This document shows, one piece after another, positions 1 through 7,694 of a stretch of 44,934 bases of DNA (position 1 is its first letter; each line of letters opens with the position of its first letter). Location of the stretch: positions 1 to 44,934 of the forward strand of contig NZ_FODB01000028.1 of the NCBI RefSeq assembly GCF_900110265.1, read 5' to 3'. The notes under the pieces were generated by a model, which was given only the letters and a program-made list of their open reading frames with translations, did no database searches and had not been told where the DNA came from. A program made the position numbers and the translations under genes. Source of the stretch: Vreelandella aquamarina (GTDB taxonomy: Bacteria; Pseudomonadota; Gammaproteobacteria; Pseudomonadales; Halomonadaceae).

Positions 1-264
1 CGCCACCGAGTCATAGGTGGCACGCTCGATCTTGCGGCTGGAGACCACCCCGGTGGCGTAGCCGTAGATCAGCAGGCTCAGTAGCACCGCCGGGTGATGT
101 GCCTTGGAACCCCGCCCCATGTAACGCCGGGTCAACGTCGAGAGGTCCAGTTGTTCGACAACATCGACAACGAACCGCGCCAGGTGACCATCGGGCAACC
201 ACTCGTCTACCGAAGGCGGCAGCAGGTAATCGGTCTGGCGATCCACAGGGATGAAGCGGCTCAT
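1..264 (-). mobile_element. IS1182-type transposase, N-terminal part, cut by window edge
   Basis: The leftward frame opens at an ATG at 262-264 and runs 88 codons off the left edge without a stop. It begins MSRFIPVDRQTDYLLPPSVD and continues with a GSKAHHPAVLL stretch and SSRKIERATYDSVA. I recognise this as the start of the IS1182-group DDE transposases (DUF772 N-terminal domain). The catalytic DDE residues would lie outside the window. The gene reads in the same direction as teaA-teaB and sits about 90 bases past the teaB stop, where teaC is expected. The palindrome CTAG at 334-337 may mark the junction between element and host; that is inference, because the other end is not visible. Confidence 0.8.
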
Positions 265-352
265 GGCGATCTTCTCAGCTCGGCGATGACGGTGGTCAGT
301 ATCTCACGGTGCAACGGAAAGTCCGACAGGCTGCTAGGGTGCAATCCCTGCT
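265..352. other. Element end and teaB-teaC junction
   Basis: On the minus strand, teaB ends in TAA and is followed by AGCAGGGATTGCACC, which looks like a ribosome binding site placed for a gene starting within about 10 bases. Instead of an ATG there is CTAG (334-337) and then sequence continuing into the transposase leader. I infer that the IS inserted at or just before the teaC start codon. The exact terminus and target duplication cannot be fixed from one end. Confidence 0.5.
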
Positions 353-931
353 TTACACTTCTGTTTCGGTATCTTTGTAGCCGTCCACAACCCCAGTCGA
401 GAGATACACGTCTCGGGTGGTCAGGTTTTTAATCGCGGTCAGCATGTACTGAATCCCGGTAATCAAAAAGCCCATGGGCACCCAGATATAAATAATCCAT
501 ACCGGCAAACCTAGCGACGGCAGCACGCGCCCTTTGCTATACAGGTCGAGGATGTACACCACCGAGTAATAAAGTAGGAAAAACATCACCAGCGAGGTGA
601 GGAACGCAATGCCGATCATCAATGCTTTACGGCCACCCACCGGCAGCGCATCGTAAATCGCCGACATCCGAATATGACGACCGTGGCGGGCAGCGTAACC
701 AATGCCCGCAAAGGTAATCATGATAATCAAGATACGGTTCAGCTCACCTGAGAACATAATGCTATTGCCGAATACAAAGCGGGCAATCACGTTGGTGACC
801 GTATTCAGCGCCATTAGCAAAACCCCCATCGCCAGTATCACTGACTCGATTTTGCTAATTGCAGTGTCGATCGCTCCCAAAAACCCGGGCAAACCGGACC
901 GGTAGCTCTTTTCGGACTCTTCTTCGGTCAT
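353..931 (-). CDS. teaB: Ectoine TRAP transporter, small membrane subunit TeaB
   Basis: A 192-residue DctQ-type small permease subunit of a tripartite ATP-independent periplasmic transporter, acting in the inner membrane with TeaC to import ectoine and hydroxyectoine delivered by TeaA. Four hydrophobic segments are visible, at roughly residues 27-50, 65-80, 100-125 and 145-165. The conserved ARHGRHIRM loop lies between the second and third. The C-terminus DTETEV resembles what I recall of H. elongata TeaB, so the protein looks complete. AAGGAG precedes the ATG. It lies 309 bases downstream of teaA, with a strong terminator between them. The large permease gene teaC, which should follow directly, is displaced by the IS1182-type element. 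Assignment as teaB rests mainly on the linked teaA. Confidence 0.88.
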   Translation of the reverse strand: MTEEESEKSYRSGLPGFLGAIDTAISKIESVILAMGVLLMALNTVTNVIARFVFGNSIMFSGELNRILIIMITFAGIGYAARHGRHIRMSAIYDALPVGGRKALMIGIAFLTSLVMFFLLYYSVVYILDLYSKGRVLPSLGLPVWIIYIWVPMGFLITGIQYMLTAIKNLTTRDVYLSTGVVDGYKDTETEV

Positions 932-1240
932 GGCCGTTCTCCTTTAAACCCAGCGTGGTCGCTTGCTATCTCAGCGTAGCGACTCTCCCGTCACTGACCA
1001 CCGAACGGAGTATGTTCGGCCTTGCTTCATTTTGTAGCGTAACGGGTAATGACTCTTTTCGCTTCAACGCTGGATGTACGTAGATTTTTCTGTGTTACGC
1101 CGCCGAGGTACACATTTTTTCGTGGTGGGGCGAGCTGCGCCGATGAACCCACTCACCTGCAGGGCACTTTGGCAACAAAAAAGGGGCAGCGCTGGCTGCC
1201 CCTTATGACGTTACTTGATTAACGTAAAAGCGCTAACCCA
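932..1240. other. teaA-teaB intergenic region
   Basis: A 309-base gap with no convincing open frame on either strand. It holds the teaA terminator at 1173-1204. The rest, toward teaB, has no strong sigma-70 promoter that I can name, although teaB would need either read-through or its own promoter here. Confidence 0.5.
1173..1204 (-). terminator. Rho-independent terminator after teaA
   Basis: Perfect 10-base arms AAGGGGCAGC (1181-1190) and GCTGCCCCTT (1195-1204) enclose a 4-base loop. Read leftward, the hairpin is followed by six T residues (complement of 1177-1182). It sits 37 bases past the teaA stop and inside the tea gene cluster, so it should make the binding protein more abundant than the membrane subunits. 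Confidence 0.85.
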
Positions 1241-2290
1241 TTAGGAGTCGCTGTTAACGGCTTCAAGGTCCGCCTTGAACTGCTGCAACAGCTCTTCACC
1301 GCGATCGCCCGTCATTTCGAGAAACACTTCCTCAACCTGCGGCGCACGATCACGGAACGCTTGGATCTGCTCTTCGTTCAGACGCGTGACGGTGACTTCA
1401 TCAGACGCTTCCTGAATCTTGGCGAGTGCTTCGTCGGCCAGACCTTTGATGTGCTCAATGGTGTGGTCGTAAGCCGCGTTGGAGGCTTCCTGCACCAGCT
1501 CTTTATCTTCGTCAGACAGGCCTTCGTAGAAGTCCTGATTGGCCATCATGGCAGTGGTAAACCAGCCATGGCCGGTAAAGGTCAGGTGCGGAGATACTTC
1601 ATACAGACCGCCGGACTCGATCCAGAAAATCGGGTTTTCCTGACCATCGATAATACCGGTCTGCAGGCCACCGTAAACTTCACCCCAGGGCAGCGGCGTC
1701 GGCGTCGCACCAAAGGCGTCGTAGGTTTCCGACAGCAGCGGGTTGGTCATGGTACGGATTTTCTTATTATCCATATCTTCCGGCGAGCTGATCGGCTCGT
1801 CGGTAGTGACTACCATTTCACCCTCTGGGTACATCTTCAGCAGCTCAAGTCCCTGTTCCGCATAAAGCTCCGGGAACATTTCATTGATCGCTTTACTCTC
1901 GTCGAAGAATGTTAGAACGGTCTCTTCGTCGGTCGGCAGCAGGTAAGGAATAAAGAAGATCTGGGCTTCTGGAATCAGTGCACCAGTAAAACCAGGCGAC
2001 TGGTTAACAAACTGGAGAATGCCGTTCTGAGTCTGCTCCATGATGTCATCAGACTCACCCAACTCACCAAAACGGTAAACTTGTACAGAGTGGTCGGAGT
2101 TCTCTTCGATGTACTCTTTAAACGCGTAAGCGAACACATCCTGCACGTCGCCTTCGTACTCTTCGTGGGCATAACGCCAGTTATCCGCCTGGGCAGTGGC
2201 GCTTAGGCCCAACAGCAGAGCACCTACGCTTGCCGTAGTGATTAATTTGGTGGTAACGGAACGAGTTGAAACTAATTTGCTTGCCTTCAT
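1241..2290 (-). CDS. teaA: Ectoine/hydroxyectoine-binding periplasmic protein TeaA
   Basis: A 349-residue TRAP-type (DctP family) solute-binding protein with a Sec signal peptide (about residues 1-35, cleavage near AQA-DNW). The mature start NWRYAHEEYEGDVQDVF and the blocks YRFGELGESDDIMEQTQNG, FVNQSPGFTGALIPEAQIFF and PWGEVYGGLQTGIIDGQENP are nearly the same as I recall for H. elongata TeaA, the high-affinity ectoine receptor. It captures ectoine or hydroxyectoine in the periplasm and hands it to TeaBC, letting the cell recover leaked compatible solute or use external solute at high salt. AGGGGAA precedes the ATG. It is followed by its own terminator, then teaB. An osmotically controlled promoter is expected in 2291-2489, but I cannot identify one with confidence. 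Confidence 0.93.
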   Translation of the reverse strand: MKASKLVSTRSVTTKLITTASVGALLLGLSATAQADNWRYAHEEYEGDVQDVFAYAFKEYIEENSDHSVQVYRFGELGESDDIMEQTQNGILQFVNQSPGFTGALIPEAQIFFIPYLLPTDEETVLTFFDESKAINEMFPELYAEQGLELLKMYPEGEMVVTTDEPISSPEDMDNKKIRTMTNPLLSETYDAFGATPTPLPWGEVYGGLQTGIIDGQENPIFWIESGGLYEVSPHLTFTGHGWFTTAMMANQDFYEGLSDEDKELVQEASNAAYDHTIEHIKGLADEALAKIQEASDEVTVTRLNEEQIQAFRDRAPQVEEVFLEMTGDRGEELLQQFKADLEAVNSDS

Positions 2291-2489
2291 GCAGAGTTCC
2301 CCTAGCAGTGGTAAGCGCGCCGTACGAGAGCGCCAGAATCTAATTTTTGTCTATCCCGTGCTGCTTCACTTTCAGGCTCAGCCGCTAACACGCAGAAACG
2401 TCATTCGTAACTTTGTATGCATTGCTGTGGGTTAGCGGGCGAAATAAGCGCTGCCAACGCGGGTTGATCAAAAACAGCTTAAATTCAGG

Positions 2490-3062
2490 CTAGCGTGGTG
2501 GATCACAGCGGTCAAGCTGGCTTGTCAGGGCCATTAGTGCCGTTTGTGTGTTTTCGCGTACGCGTGACGCTTGCGGCGAACGGTTGTCAAGCGGTGCCGA
2601 AAACAGCGTATCTTGCAGCCACTGTGCAACATTGTGCTGGCTTATGTCGCTTTTTGTTAACCGGACTTCCTCCACCGAAGAGCGCAGTGCCCACTGCTGC
2701 CAACGTTGAAGGTTTTCACGCTCAGACTGCAGTTCCGCCTTTTGTAAGGTGGCACGCAGCGCCTTAATGTCATCGTTATGAGCAGCTTGAGGCTTTAATG
2801 TTCGGCGCAATTCGCGCAACGTTGCGGTGACCTGCTGCTGCCAACGGTAGCGCTCTTCCCGTATGGCCTTTAGCGGGCCAGATTCGGCGGCTAATCCGTG
2901 CTGATACAGCCAGCAGTGAAACAGTAACTCACACACATCCACGCCAGCCTCATCTTGCAAGGTGAGGCAGGCTTGCTCTACGCCAGGCTTTGCATAAAGC
3001 GCTAAGGCAAAATCCCATAGCGGCCTCTGCTGCAAGCGCTGCAATCGGTTAGAATCGCGCAT
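2490..3062 (-). CDS. TIGR02444 (DUF2390) family protein
   Basis: A 190-residue soluble protein from the ATG at 3060-3062; a longer frame to 3101 would run into the ribosome binding site of the divergent gene. The N-terminal half (RPLWDFALALYAKPGVEQACL, then LQDEAGVDVCELLFHCWLYQHG) is typical of the TIGR02444 family, which has no assigned biochemical function. The middle is rich in charged helix (about residues 70-125), probably a coiled coil. It is divergent from the ABC-F gene yheS with only 29 bases between start codons. As I recall, the same pairing occurs in pseudomonads, which hints at a shared role around ribosomes. Family assignment is good; function is unknown. Confidence 0.8.
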   Translation of the reverse strand: MRDSNRLQRLQQRPLWDFALALYAKPGVEQACLTLQDEAGVDVCELLFHCWLYQHGLAAESGPLKAIREERYRWQQQVTATLRELRRTLKPQAAHNDDIKALRATLQKAELQSERENLQRWQQWALRSSVEEVRLTKSDISQHNVAQWLQDTLFSAPLDNRSPQASRVRENTQTALMALTSQLDRCDPPR

Positions 3063-3091
3063 TGGTTTACCCACTTTTTTCGGGAGAAAAC

Positions 3092-5038
3092 ATGATCGCA
3101 CTGCGCCAAGTCGCCCTGCAACGGGGCACGCAAACGCTCCTAGAAAGCGCCGACCTTACGCTACATAACGGCGTGAAGGCCGGCATTATTGGGGCCAACG
3201 GTGCCGGTAAGTCGAGCCTGTTTAAACTCCTATTGGGCGAGCTGGGGCCCGATCAGGGGGATGTGGAGATGAGCGGCGGCCAGCGGATTGCTCACATGGC
3301 CCAGGAAGTGGAGGCGTTGGATCGCCCCATTGTAGAGTATGTATTAGACGGCGATTACGCCTTGCGCCAAGCCGAAGCCGACCTGCTTGCCGCCCGCGAA
3401 GCCGATAACGCGCATCGAGAAGCCGAACTCCACGGGCTAATCGAAACCCTAGATGGTTACACGGCAGAATCACGGGCATCACAGCTGCTGGTCGGGCTGG
3501 GTTTTGTGCAGGCGGACCTTAAGCGACCTCTATCGGACTTTTCCGGCGGTTGGCGAATGCGGGTAAATCTTGCCCGGACGCTGTTTATGCCTTCCGACTT
3601 GTTGCTGCTGGATGAGCCGACCAACCACCTGGACCTAGACGCCCTGCTTTGGCTGGAGCAGTGGCTCACTCGCTACCCCGGCACGCTGCTGCTGATTTCT
3701 CACGACCGCGACTTTCTGGATGCTGTGTGCGATCACATTGTGCATATGCATCACCAAACGCTAGAGCTTTACCGGGGCAACTACTCTCGCTTTGAGCGCA
3801 CGCGGGCCGAAAAGCTCGCGCTGCAACAGGCTGAAGCGGCCAAGCAGCAGGCCCGCCGTGAAGAGATTGAACGTTTTATTGCCCGCTTTCGCGCTCAGGC
3901 AACAAAAGCCAAGCAGGCGCAAAGCCGGGTAAAAATGCTAGAACGCATGGGGGATATCGCCGTCGCCCACACGGACTCCCCTTTCCACTTCACCTTGCCT
4001 GCCGCTGATAAAACGTCGCACCCGCTGCTGGTGCTGGACCAAGCCACCCTTGGCTATCGCGGCGAAGCGGGCGATATCGCTCAGTTAGAGAAGGTCAACA
4101 TTACGCTACTCCCCGGGAGCCGTATCGGCTTATTAGGTCCGAACGGTGCGGGTAAATCGACCCTGATCAAGTCACTCACGGGCGAGCTTGAGCTGTTAGA
4201 AGGCAAACGCGTACCCGGTGAACATTTAGCCATTGGTTATTTTGCTCAGCATCAGTTAGAAAGCCTGGACGTGACCACCACGCCCTTTGTGCATGTACAA
4301 CGCCTCTCTCCCACAGCAAGTGATCAAGAAATTCGCAACTTCCTAGGTGGCTTTGGCTTCAAAGGCGATGACGCCTTTGGCGAGGTGGCCACTTACTCTG
4401 GCGGTGAGAAAGCACGCCTGGCACTTGCACTCGTGGCCTGGCAAAAGCCCAACCTGCTGCTGCTCGATGAGCCCACTAACCACTTGGATCTGGAAATGCG
4501 CGAAGCGTTGACCGAGGCACTGGCAAGCTTTGAGGGCACAGTCATCCTGGTCTCGCACGACCGGCACCTGCTGCGTGCCACGGTGGATGAGTTTTGGCGG
4601 GTGGCCGACCACCGGGTTGAGCCCTTCGACGGCGACTTGGAGGATTACCGGGCTTGGCTTAAGGCGCGGTTGGAAGAGAACCGCCGCGACGCCCGTAGCG
4701 AAAAGAGCGAACGCCAGAGCCAACAGCCCAGCGGCGACCGTAAAGCCGCCCGCAAAGCAGCAGCGGAGCTGCGCGAAAAGCTGCGCCCACTGAAAAAAGA
4801 GCGCGACCAGGCGGAAAAGAGCATGGAAAAAGCGCAGCAGGCACTTGAGGAAGTAGAAGCGGTACTCGCCGACCCCGAGCTATACACCGACAGCACCCGC
4901 AAGGCAGAACTGACCCAAGCACTCGCCAAGCAGGCGGAGATTAAAGCGCGCCTGGATGCCGCCGAGCAGACATGGTTCGCTGCAGAAGAGGCGTTAGAGG
5001 CCATGGAAGCCGAGCTGCTGGCCAGCGAAAACGCCTGA
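3092..5038 (+). CDS. yheS: ABC-F family ATPase, YheS type
   Basis: A 648-residue soluble protein with two ABC cassettes and no membrane domain, the ABC-F layout of ribosome-associated translation factors. Domain 1 has Walker A GANGAGKSS (residues 34-42), signature FSGGWRMRVNLA and Walker B LLLLDEPTNHLDLD. A charged linker (RARAEKLALQQAEAAKQQARREE region) follows. Domain 2 has GPNGAGKST, YSGGEKARLALAL and LLLLDEPTNHLDLE. The last 130 residues are a lysine/glutamate-rich coiled coil, as in YheS/Uup-type members. The start at 3092 follows GGGAGA at good spacing; an upstream ATG at 3062 lies inside the divergent gene's start. Members of this family act at the ribosomal E site on stalled or slow translation; the exact substrate here is inference. 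Confidence 0.92.
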   Translation: MIALRQVALQRGTQTLLESADLTLHNGVKAGIIGANGAGKSSLFKLLLGELGPDQGDVEMSGGQRIAHMAQEVEALDRPIVEYVLDGDYALRQAEADLLAAREADNAHREAELHGLIETLDGYTAESRASQLLVGLGFVQADLKRPLSDFSGGWRMRVNLARTLFMPSDLLLLDEPTNHLDLDALLWLEQWLTRYPGTLLLISHDRDFLDAVCDHIVHMHHQTLELYRGNYSRFERTRAEKLALQQAEAAKQQARREEIERFIARFRAQATKAKQAQSRVKMLERMGDIAVAHTDSPFHFTLPAADKTSHPLLVLDQATLGYRGEAGDIAQLEKVNITLLPGSRIGLLGPNGAGKSTLIKSLTGELELLEGKRVPGEHLAIGYFAQHQLESLDVTTTPFVHVQRLSPTASDQEIRNFLGGFGFKGDDAFGEVATYSGGEKARLALALVAWQKPNLLLLDEPTNHLDLEMREALTEALASFEGTVILVSHDRHLLRATVDEFWRVADHRVEPFDGDLEDYRAWLKARLEENRRDARSEKSERQSQQPSGDRKAARKAAAELREKLRPLKKERDQAEKSMEKAQQALEEVEAVLADPELYTDSTRKAELTQALAKQAEIKARLDAAEQTWFAAEEALEAMEAELLASENA

Positions 5039-5044
5039 TCAGCC

Positions 5045-5482
5045 CTAGCTTTCTAGCAAAAAGGTGACCGGCCCATCGTTGACCAAGGCAACCTGCATGT
5101 CCGCGCCGAACTGCCCTTCTGCAATATGGGGCCAAGCGGCGCGGGCCTGACTTACCAGATAGTTAAACAGCCGCTCCCCCTCGTCGGGCGGGGCGGCGCT
5201 GGAGAAGCTAGGGCGTAGGCCCTTGCGGGTATCGGCAACGAGCGTGAACTGTGATACCAGCAGCAGCCCACCCTGGGCCTGCTGCAGGTTATGGTTCATC
5301 TTGCCCGCCTCGTCACTAAACACGCGGTAGTGAAGCAGCTTATGCAGTAGCTTATCGGCATCCACCTCGCTGTCACCTTTCTCCACCCCCACCAGTGCCA
5401 GCAGCCCATGGTCGATGGCACCGACGCTGTTGCCTTCCACCGTGACACTGGCGCTCTTAACCCGTTGAATCAGTGCTTTCAC
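5045..5482 (-). CDS. dtd: D-aminoacyl-tRNA deacylase
   Basis: A 145-residue cytosolic proofreading enzyme that hydrolyses D-aminoacyl-tRNA (and glycyl-tRNA-Ala), keeping D-amino acids out of translation. Family marks are [15 protein letters not shown] at the start, the [12 protein letters not shown] motif near residue 77 and the C-terminal [11 protein letters not shown], which contains the Gly-cisPro motif used for chiral selection. Length matches the family. The start codon is GTG, preceded by AAGGGG. It overlaps the TGA of the small upstream frame in the sequence GTGA. It is convergent with yheS, with 6 bases between stops. Confidence 0.95.
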   Translation of the reverse strand: MKALIQRVKSASVTVEGNSVGAIDHGLLALVGVEKGDSEVDADKLLHKLLHYRVFSDEAGKMNHNLQQAQGGLLLVSQFTLVADTRKGLRPSFSSAAPPDEGERLFNYLVSQARAAWPHIAEGQFGADMQVALVNDGPVTFLLES

Positions 5483-5637
5483 GCTTGCCCCTTCGTCCGT
5501 TCATTAGGCGCTGCTATCTTCATAGAGCGTTTCGCCATTGAGCGCGAGACGCAGCTGCTAGCGGCGGCGCTAGTCGTGACGAGCGTAGCGCCCAGTAACG
5601 CGGCTAGCCATAGCGTACTCTTTGTTGGTCGTTGCAC
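5479..5637 (-). CDS. Possible small exported protein upstream of dtd
   Basis: A 52-codon frame starting at GTG (5635-5637), 9 bases after AAAGGAG; an in-frame ATG at 5644-5646 sits too close to that site. The product has a short basic start, the hydrophobic run [14 protein letters not shown] and then SAAASSC, so it looks like a signal peptide or lipoprotein signal with a short basic tail. Its stop overlaps the dtd start (GTGA), which suggests translational coupling. After a stop just upstream, another frame reads [14 protein letters not shown] and then a stop, so a frameshift in the tail is possible. I do not recognise a family. Whether this is an intact gene is uncertain. Confidence 0.35.
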   Translation of the reverse strand: MQRPTKSTLWLAALLGATLVTTSAAASSCVSRSMAKRSMKIAAPNERTKGQA

Positions 5638-5755
5638 GGTGACCATCTCCTTTGTTGGTTTGGGTAACACTATGCATAGCTATACACACATAAACAACTC
5701 ATAAAGGTTCCGTACAACCACTCGATTGAGGAGTCATTGAGCCGCCACAAAGCCT

Positions 5756-6601
5756 TTACCAAGGCCGACAGAGCATCACATCGCAGTGGGGCTCACTGAG
5801 CAGCATTTCGGTTAGCGGATTAGGTTGGTGTGGTCGACTGCGGCTGCCTAACATGACCAAATCTGGCGAGTGCCGTTTAACATAGTCATGCAGCACATCG
5901 CAGGGCTGGCCCGGCTCTAGCGCAAGCTCAATGTCCGGCACGCCATCTAACTCCCGCAGCAGGCTTTCGACTTCGTTATCCAGCGCCTCCCGCAGGCGAC
6001 TGACCTCGCGGTCACGCCACTGGGCGTAGAACGCTTGACTCCCCAGCTCCAATTCGCCGGGCAGGCTCCAGGCGTGTAGAAGCGTTAGCTTGGCCTCAGG
6101 AAAGCGAATCAGCGCTTCTTTCAGGGTCTGCCGAGCCGTCAGCGAGAAGTCGATAGGCACCACAATATGTTGCCACGGCTGAGTAGGCAGGTAAGACGCC
6201 ACCACCACGGGGCACGGCGCGCTACGCAAAATACGCATCATGGTGGTGCCGTAAAGCAGGTCTTTTTGACCACGTTTGCGGTGCATACCCAGCACGATGA
6301 GCGACGCCTGACGCTCGTGGGCTTCCCTCACGATTTCTACATGAGGCTCCCCAACCACCGTTTGAATCATCAGCGATGGCAGTTCCAAGGCGTAATCTTC
6401 GCGCAGGTCGGTGAGCATCGCGCTAATATCGTCGTTTACCGCGAGTTCCAGGTCATGGAGCATGCGATGCGGAAGGTAAGGGTCAAGCACGTGAAGGGTA
6501 TCAAGCTGCGCGCCCTGCTGATGGGCTAAGCGCAGCGCGCGGGCAAAGGCCGCGCGGTTTTCCTGGGAGAGGTCGGTAGCAAACAGCAGCGTGCGGGACA
6601 T
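5756..6601 (-). CDS. Universal stress protein with two Usp domains
   Basis: A 281-residue cytosolic protein made of two UspA-like domains (about 1-140 and 145-281). The start at 6601 (MSRTLLFATDLS) follows AAGGAG; the longer frame lacks such a site. Domain 1 keeps the nucleotide-binding signature GMHRKRGQKDLLYGTT followed by APCPVVV. Domain 2 begins HIVVPIDFSLTA but its glycine signature is degraded (GSRSRPHQPNPLTEML), so ATP binding there is doubtful. Tandem Usp proteins of this form are common in proteobacteria under starvation, osmotic or metal stress. It is not the single-domain TeaD that accompanies teaABC in H. elongata. No operon partner is evident; thiD lies 120 bases upstream on the same strand. 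Confidence 0.88.
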   Translation of the reverse strand: MSRTLLFATDLSQENRAAFARALRLAHQQGAQLDTLHVLDPYLPHRMLHDLELAVNDDISAMLTDLREDYALELPSLMIQTVVGEPHVEIVREAHERQASLIVLGMHRKRGQKDLLYGTTMMRILRSAPCPVVVASYLPTQPWQHIVVPIDFSLTARQTLKEALIRFPEAKLTLLHAWSLPGELELGSQAFYAQWRDREVSRLREALDNEVESLLRELDGVPDIELALEPGQPCDVLHDYVKRHSPDLVMLGSRSRPHQPNPLTEMLLSEPHCDVMLCRPW

Positions 6602-6721
6602 GGGCAGCTCCTTGGCCGAACAGCTCAGCCTAGTAGGCAAACAAACGGACACCCTTCAGCATGGTGCCCGTTGGCCTATCCCGCAAGGAGACTCTGCGCC
6701 CTCAACACATCAGCGATGGAT

Positions 6722-7552
6722 TTACCACCAGGCATGAAAGTGATGCACCGGGCCACGCCCTTTGCCAACACTTAAGCGATGGCTAGCGGCCAGAGCATGA
6801 TGAAGCCACTGCTTTGCCTCCGTAATCGCCTGCTCTGGGGCCTCTGCGCTAGCATCTTCCGGCAACTTGGCTAGGCAAGCCGTAATGGCTGATGAGAGCG
6901 CGCAGCCCGTGCCATGAAGGTTCTCAGTAGCAATGCGTGAGGCGGGCAGCCACTGATGACCGTTAGGGGTCGCCAGCAGATCCGGGCAGGTATCACCCCG
7001 TAAGTGGCCGCCTTTCAGCACCACATAGGGCGCGCCTAGCCCCACCAGCTTGGGCAGCAGTGCTTCCATCTCGTCCAGGCTGGCGGGCGATGGGGAATCG
7101 AGCAGCACGGCGGCTTCCGGCAGGTTAGGAGTAATCACATCCGCTAACGGCACTAAAATCTCTTTTACGGCGCGAATACCCGCGTCATCCACCAGGATGT
7201 CACCGCTCTTCGCCACCATCACCGGGTCGAGCACGATCCAACGCGGGCGCTGCTGGCGCAGTACATCGGCAATCACTTCGGCCACATCGCGGCTGGCTAC
7301 CATGCCGATTTTCACCGCATCAATGGCCACATCGCTCAACAGATGTTCAAGCTGCTCACGAATTGCCTGAGGGGAAACCGGATACACCGAGGCCACGCCA
7401 CAGGTGTTCTGGGCAATCACCGCAGTGATGACATTTGTGCCATACACACCCAGGGCAGAAAACGTCTTTAAATCGCCCTGCAGCCCAGCACCACCGGAAG
7501 GGTCGGAGCCTGCAATGGTGAGCACATTACGAAGGCGGGATTCGGTAGACAT
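6722..7552 (-). CDS. thiD: Hydroxymethylpyrimidine/phosphomethylpyrimidine kinase ThiD
   Basis: A 276-residue ribokinase-fold enzyme that phosphorylates HMP and then HMP-P to HMP-PP for thiamine synthesis. The N-terminal TIAGSDPSGGAGLQGDLKT binds substrate and phosphate. WIVLDPVMVAKSG and the C-terminal GTGCALSSAI anion-hole motif with the catalytic Asp position complete the active site. The ATG at 7550-7552 follows AAGGAG; the open frame continues 53 codons further upstream but that stretch has no ribosome binding site or homology I recognise. No thiE or other thi gene is adjacent, and I see no TPP riboswitch in the leader, so it appears to be a stand-alone salvage/biosynthesis gene. Confidence 0.94.
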   Translation of the reverse strand: MSTESRLRNVLTIAGSDPSGGAGLQGDLKTFSALGVYGTNVITAVIAQNTCGVASVYPVSPQAIREQLEHLLSDVAIDAVKIGMVASRDVAEVIADVLRQQRPRWIVLDPVMVAKSGDILVDDAGIRAVKEILVPLADVITPNLPEAAVLLDSPSPASLDEMEALLPKLVGLGAPYVVLKGGHLRGDTCPDLLATPNGHQWLPASRIATENLHGTGCALSSAITACLAKLPEDASAEAPEQAITEAKQWLHHALAASHRLSVGKGRGPVHHFHAWW

Positions 7553-7643
7553 AGCGCTCCTTACGAGACAGAACAGTATCTGCCCTAGGATACCCAAGCG
7601 GTGGCGCTTACGCTGCTTTAATCGCAACCCTAGCCTGCCTATA

Positions 7644-7670
7644 ACAAAATGGCCGCCCGAAGGCGGCCAT
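7644..7670 (-). terminator. Terminator after the TRAP operon
   Basis: Arms ATGGCCGCC (7649-7657) and GGCGGCCAT (7662-7670) form a 9-base perfect stem with a 4-base loop, TTCG when read leftward. In the leftward direction the stem is followed by TTTTGTTAT. It lies 24 bases past the stop of the binding-protein gene and ends that transcript before thiD. Confidence 0.8.
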
Positions 7671-7694
7671 GGTAAGGGTACTGCGCTACACCTG

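Noticed and set aside
1361..1915. 184-codon open frame antisense to teaA
   Set aside because: It mirrors the codon pattern of teaA, has no ribosome binding site and no recognisable domain.
5756..6601. Universal stress protein as TeaD of the ectoine system
   Set aside because: It has two Usp domains and lies 3.5 kb from teaA with unrelated genes between; TeaD is single-domain and follows teaC.
6602..7643. Thiamine (TPP) riboswitch upstream of thiD
   Set aside because: No conserved CTGAGA / ACCTGATC-like elements were seen in the short leader before the thiD start.
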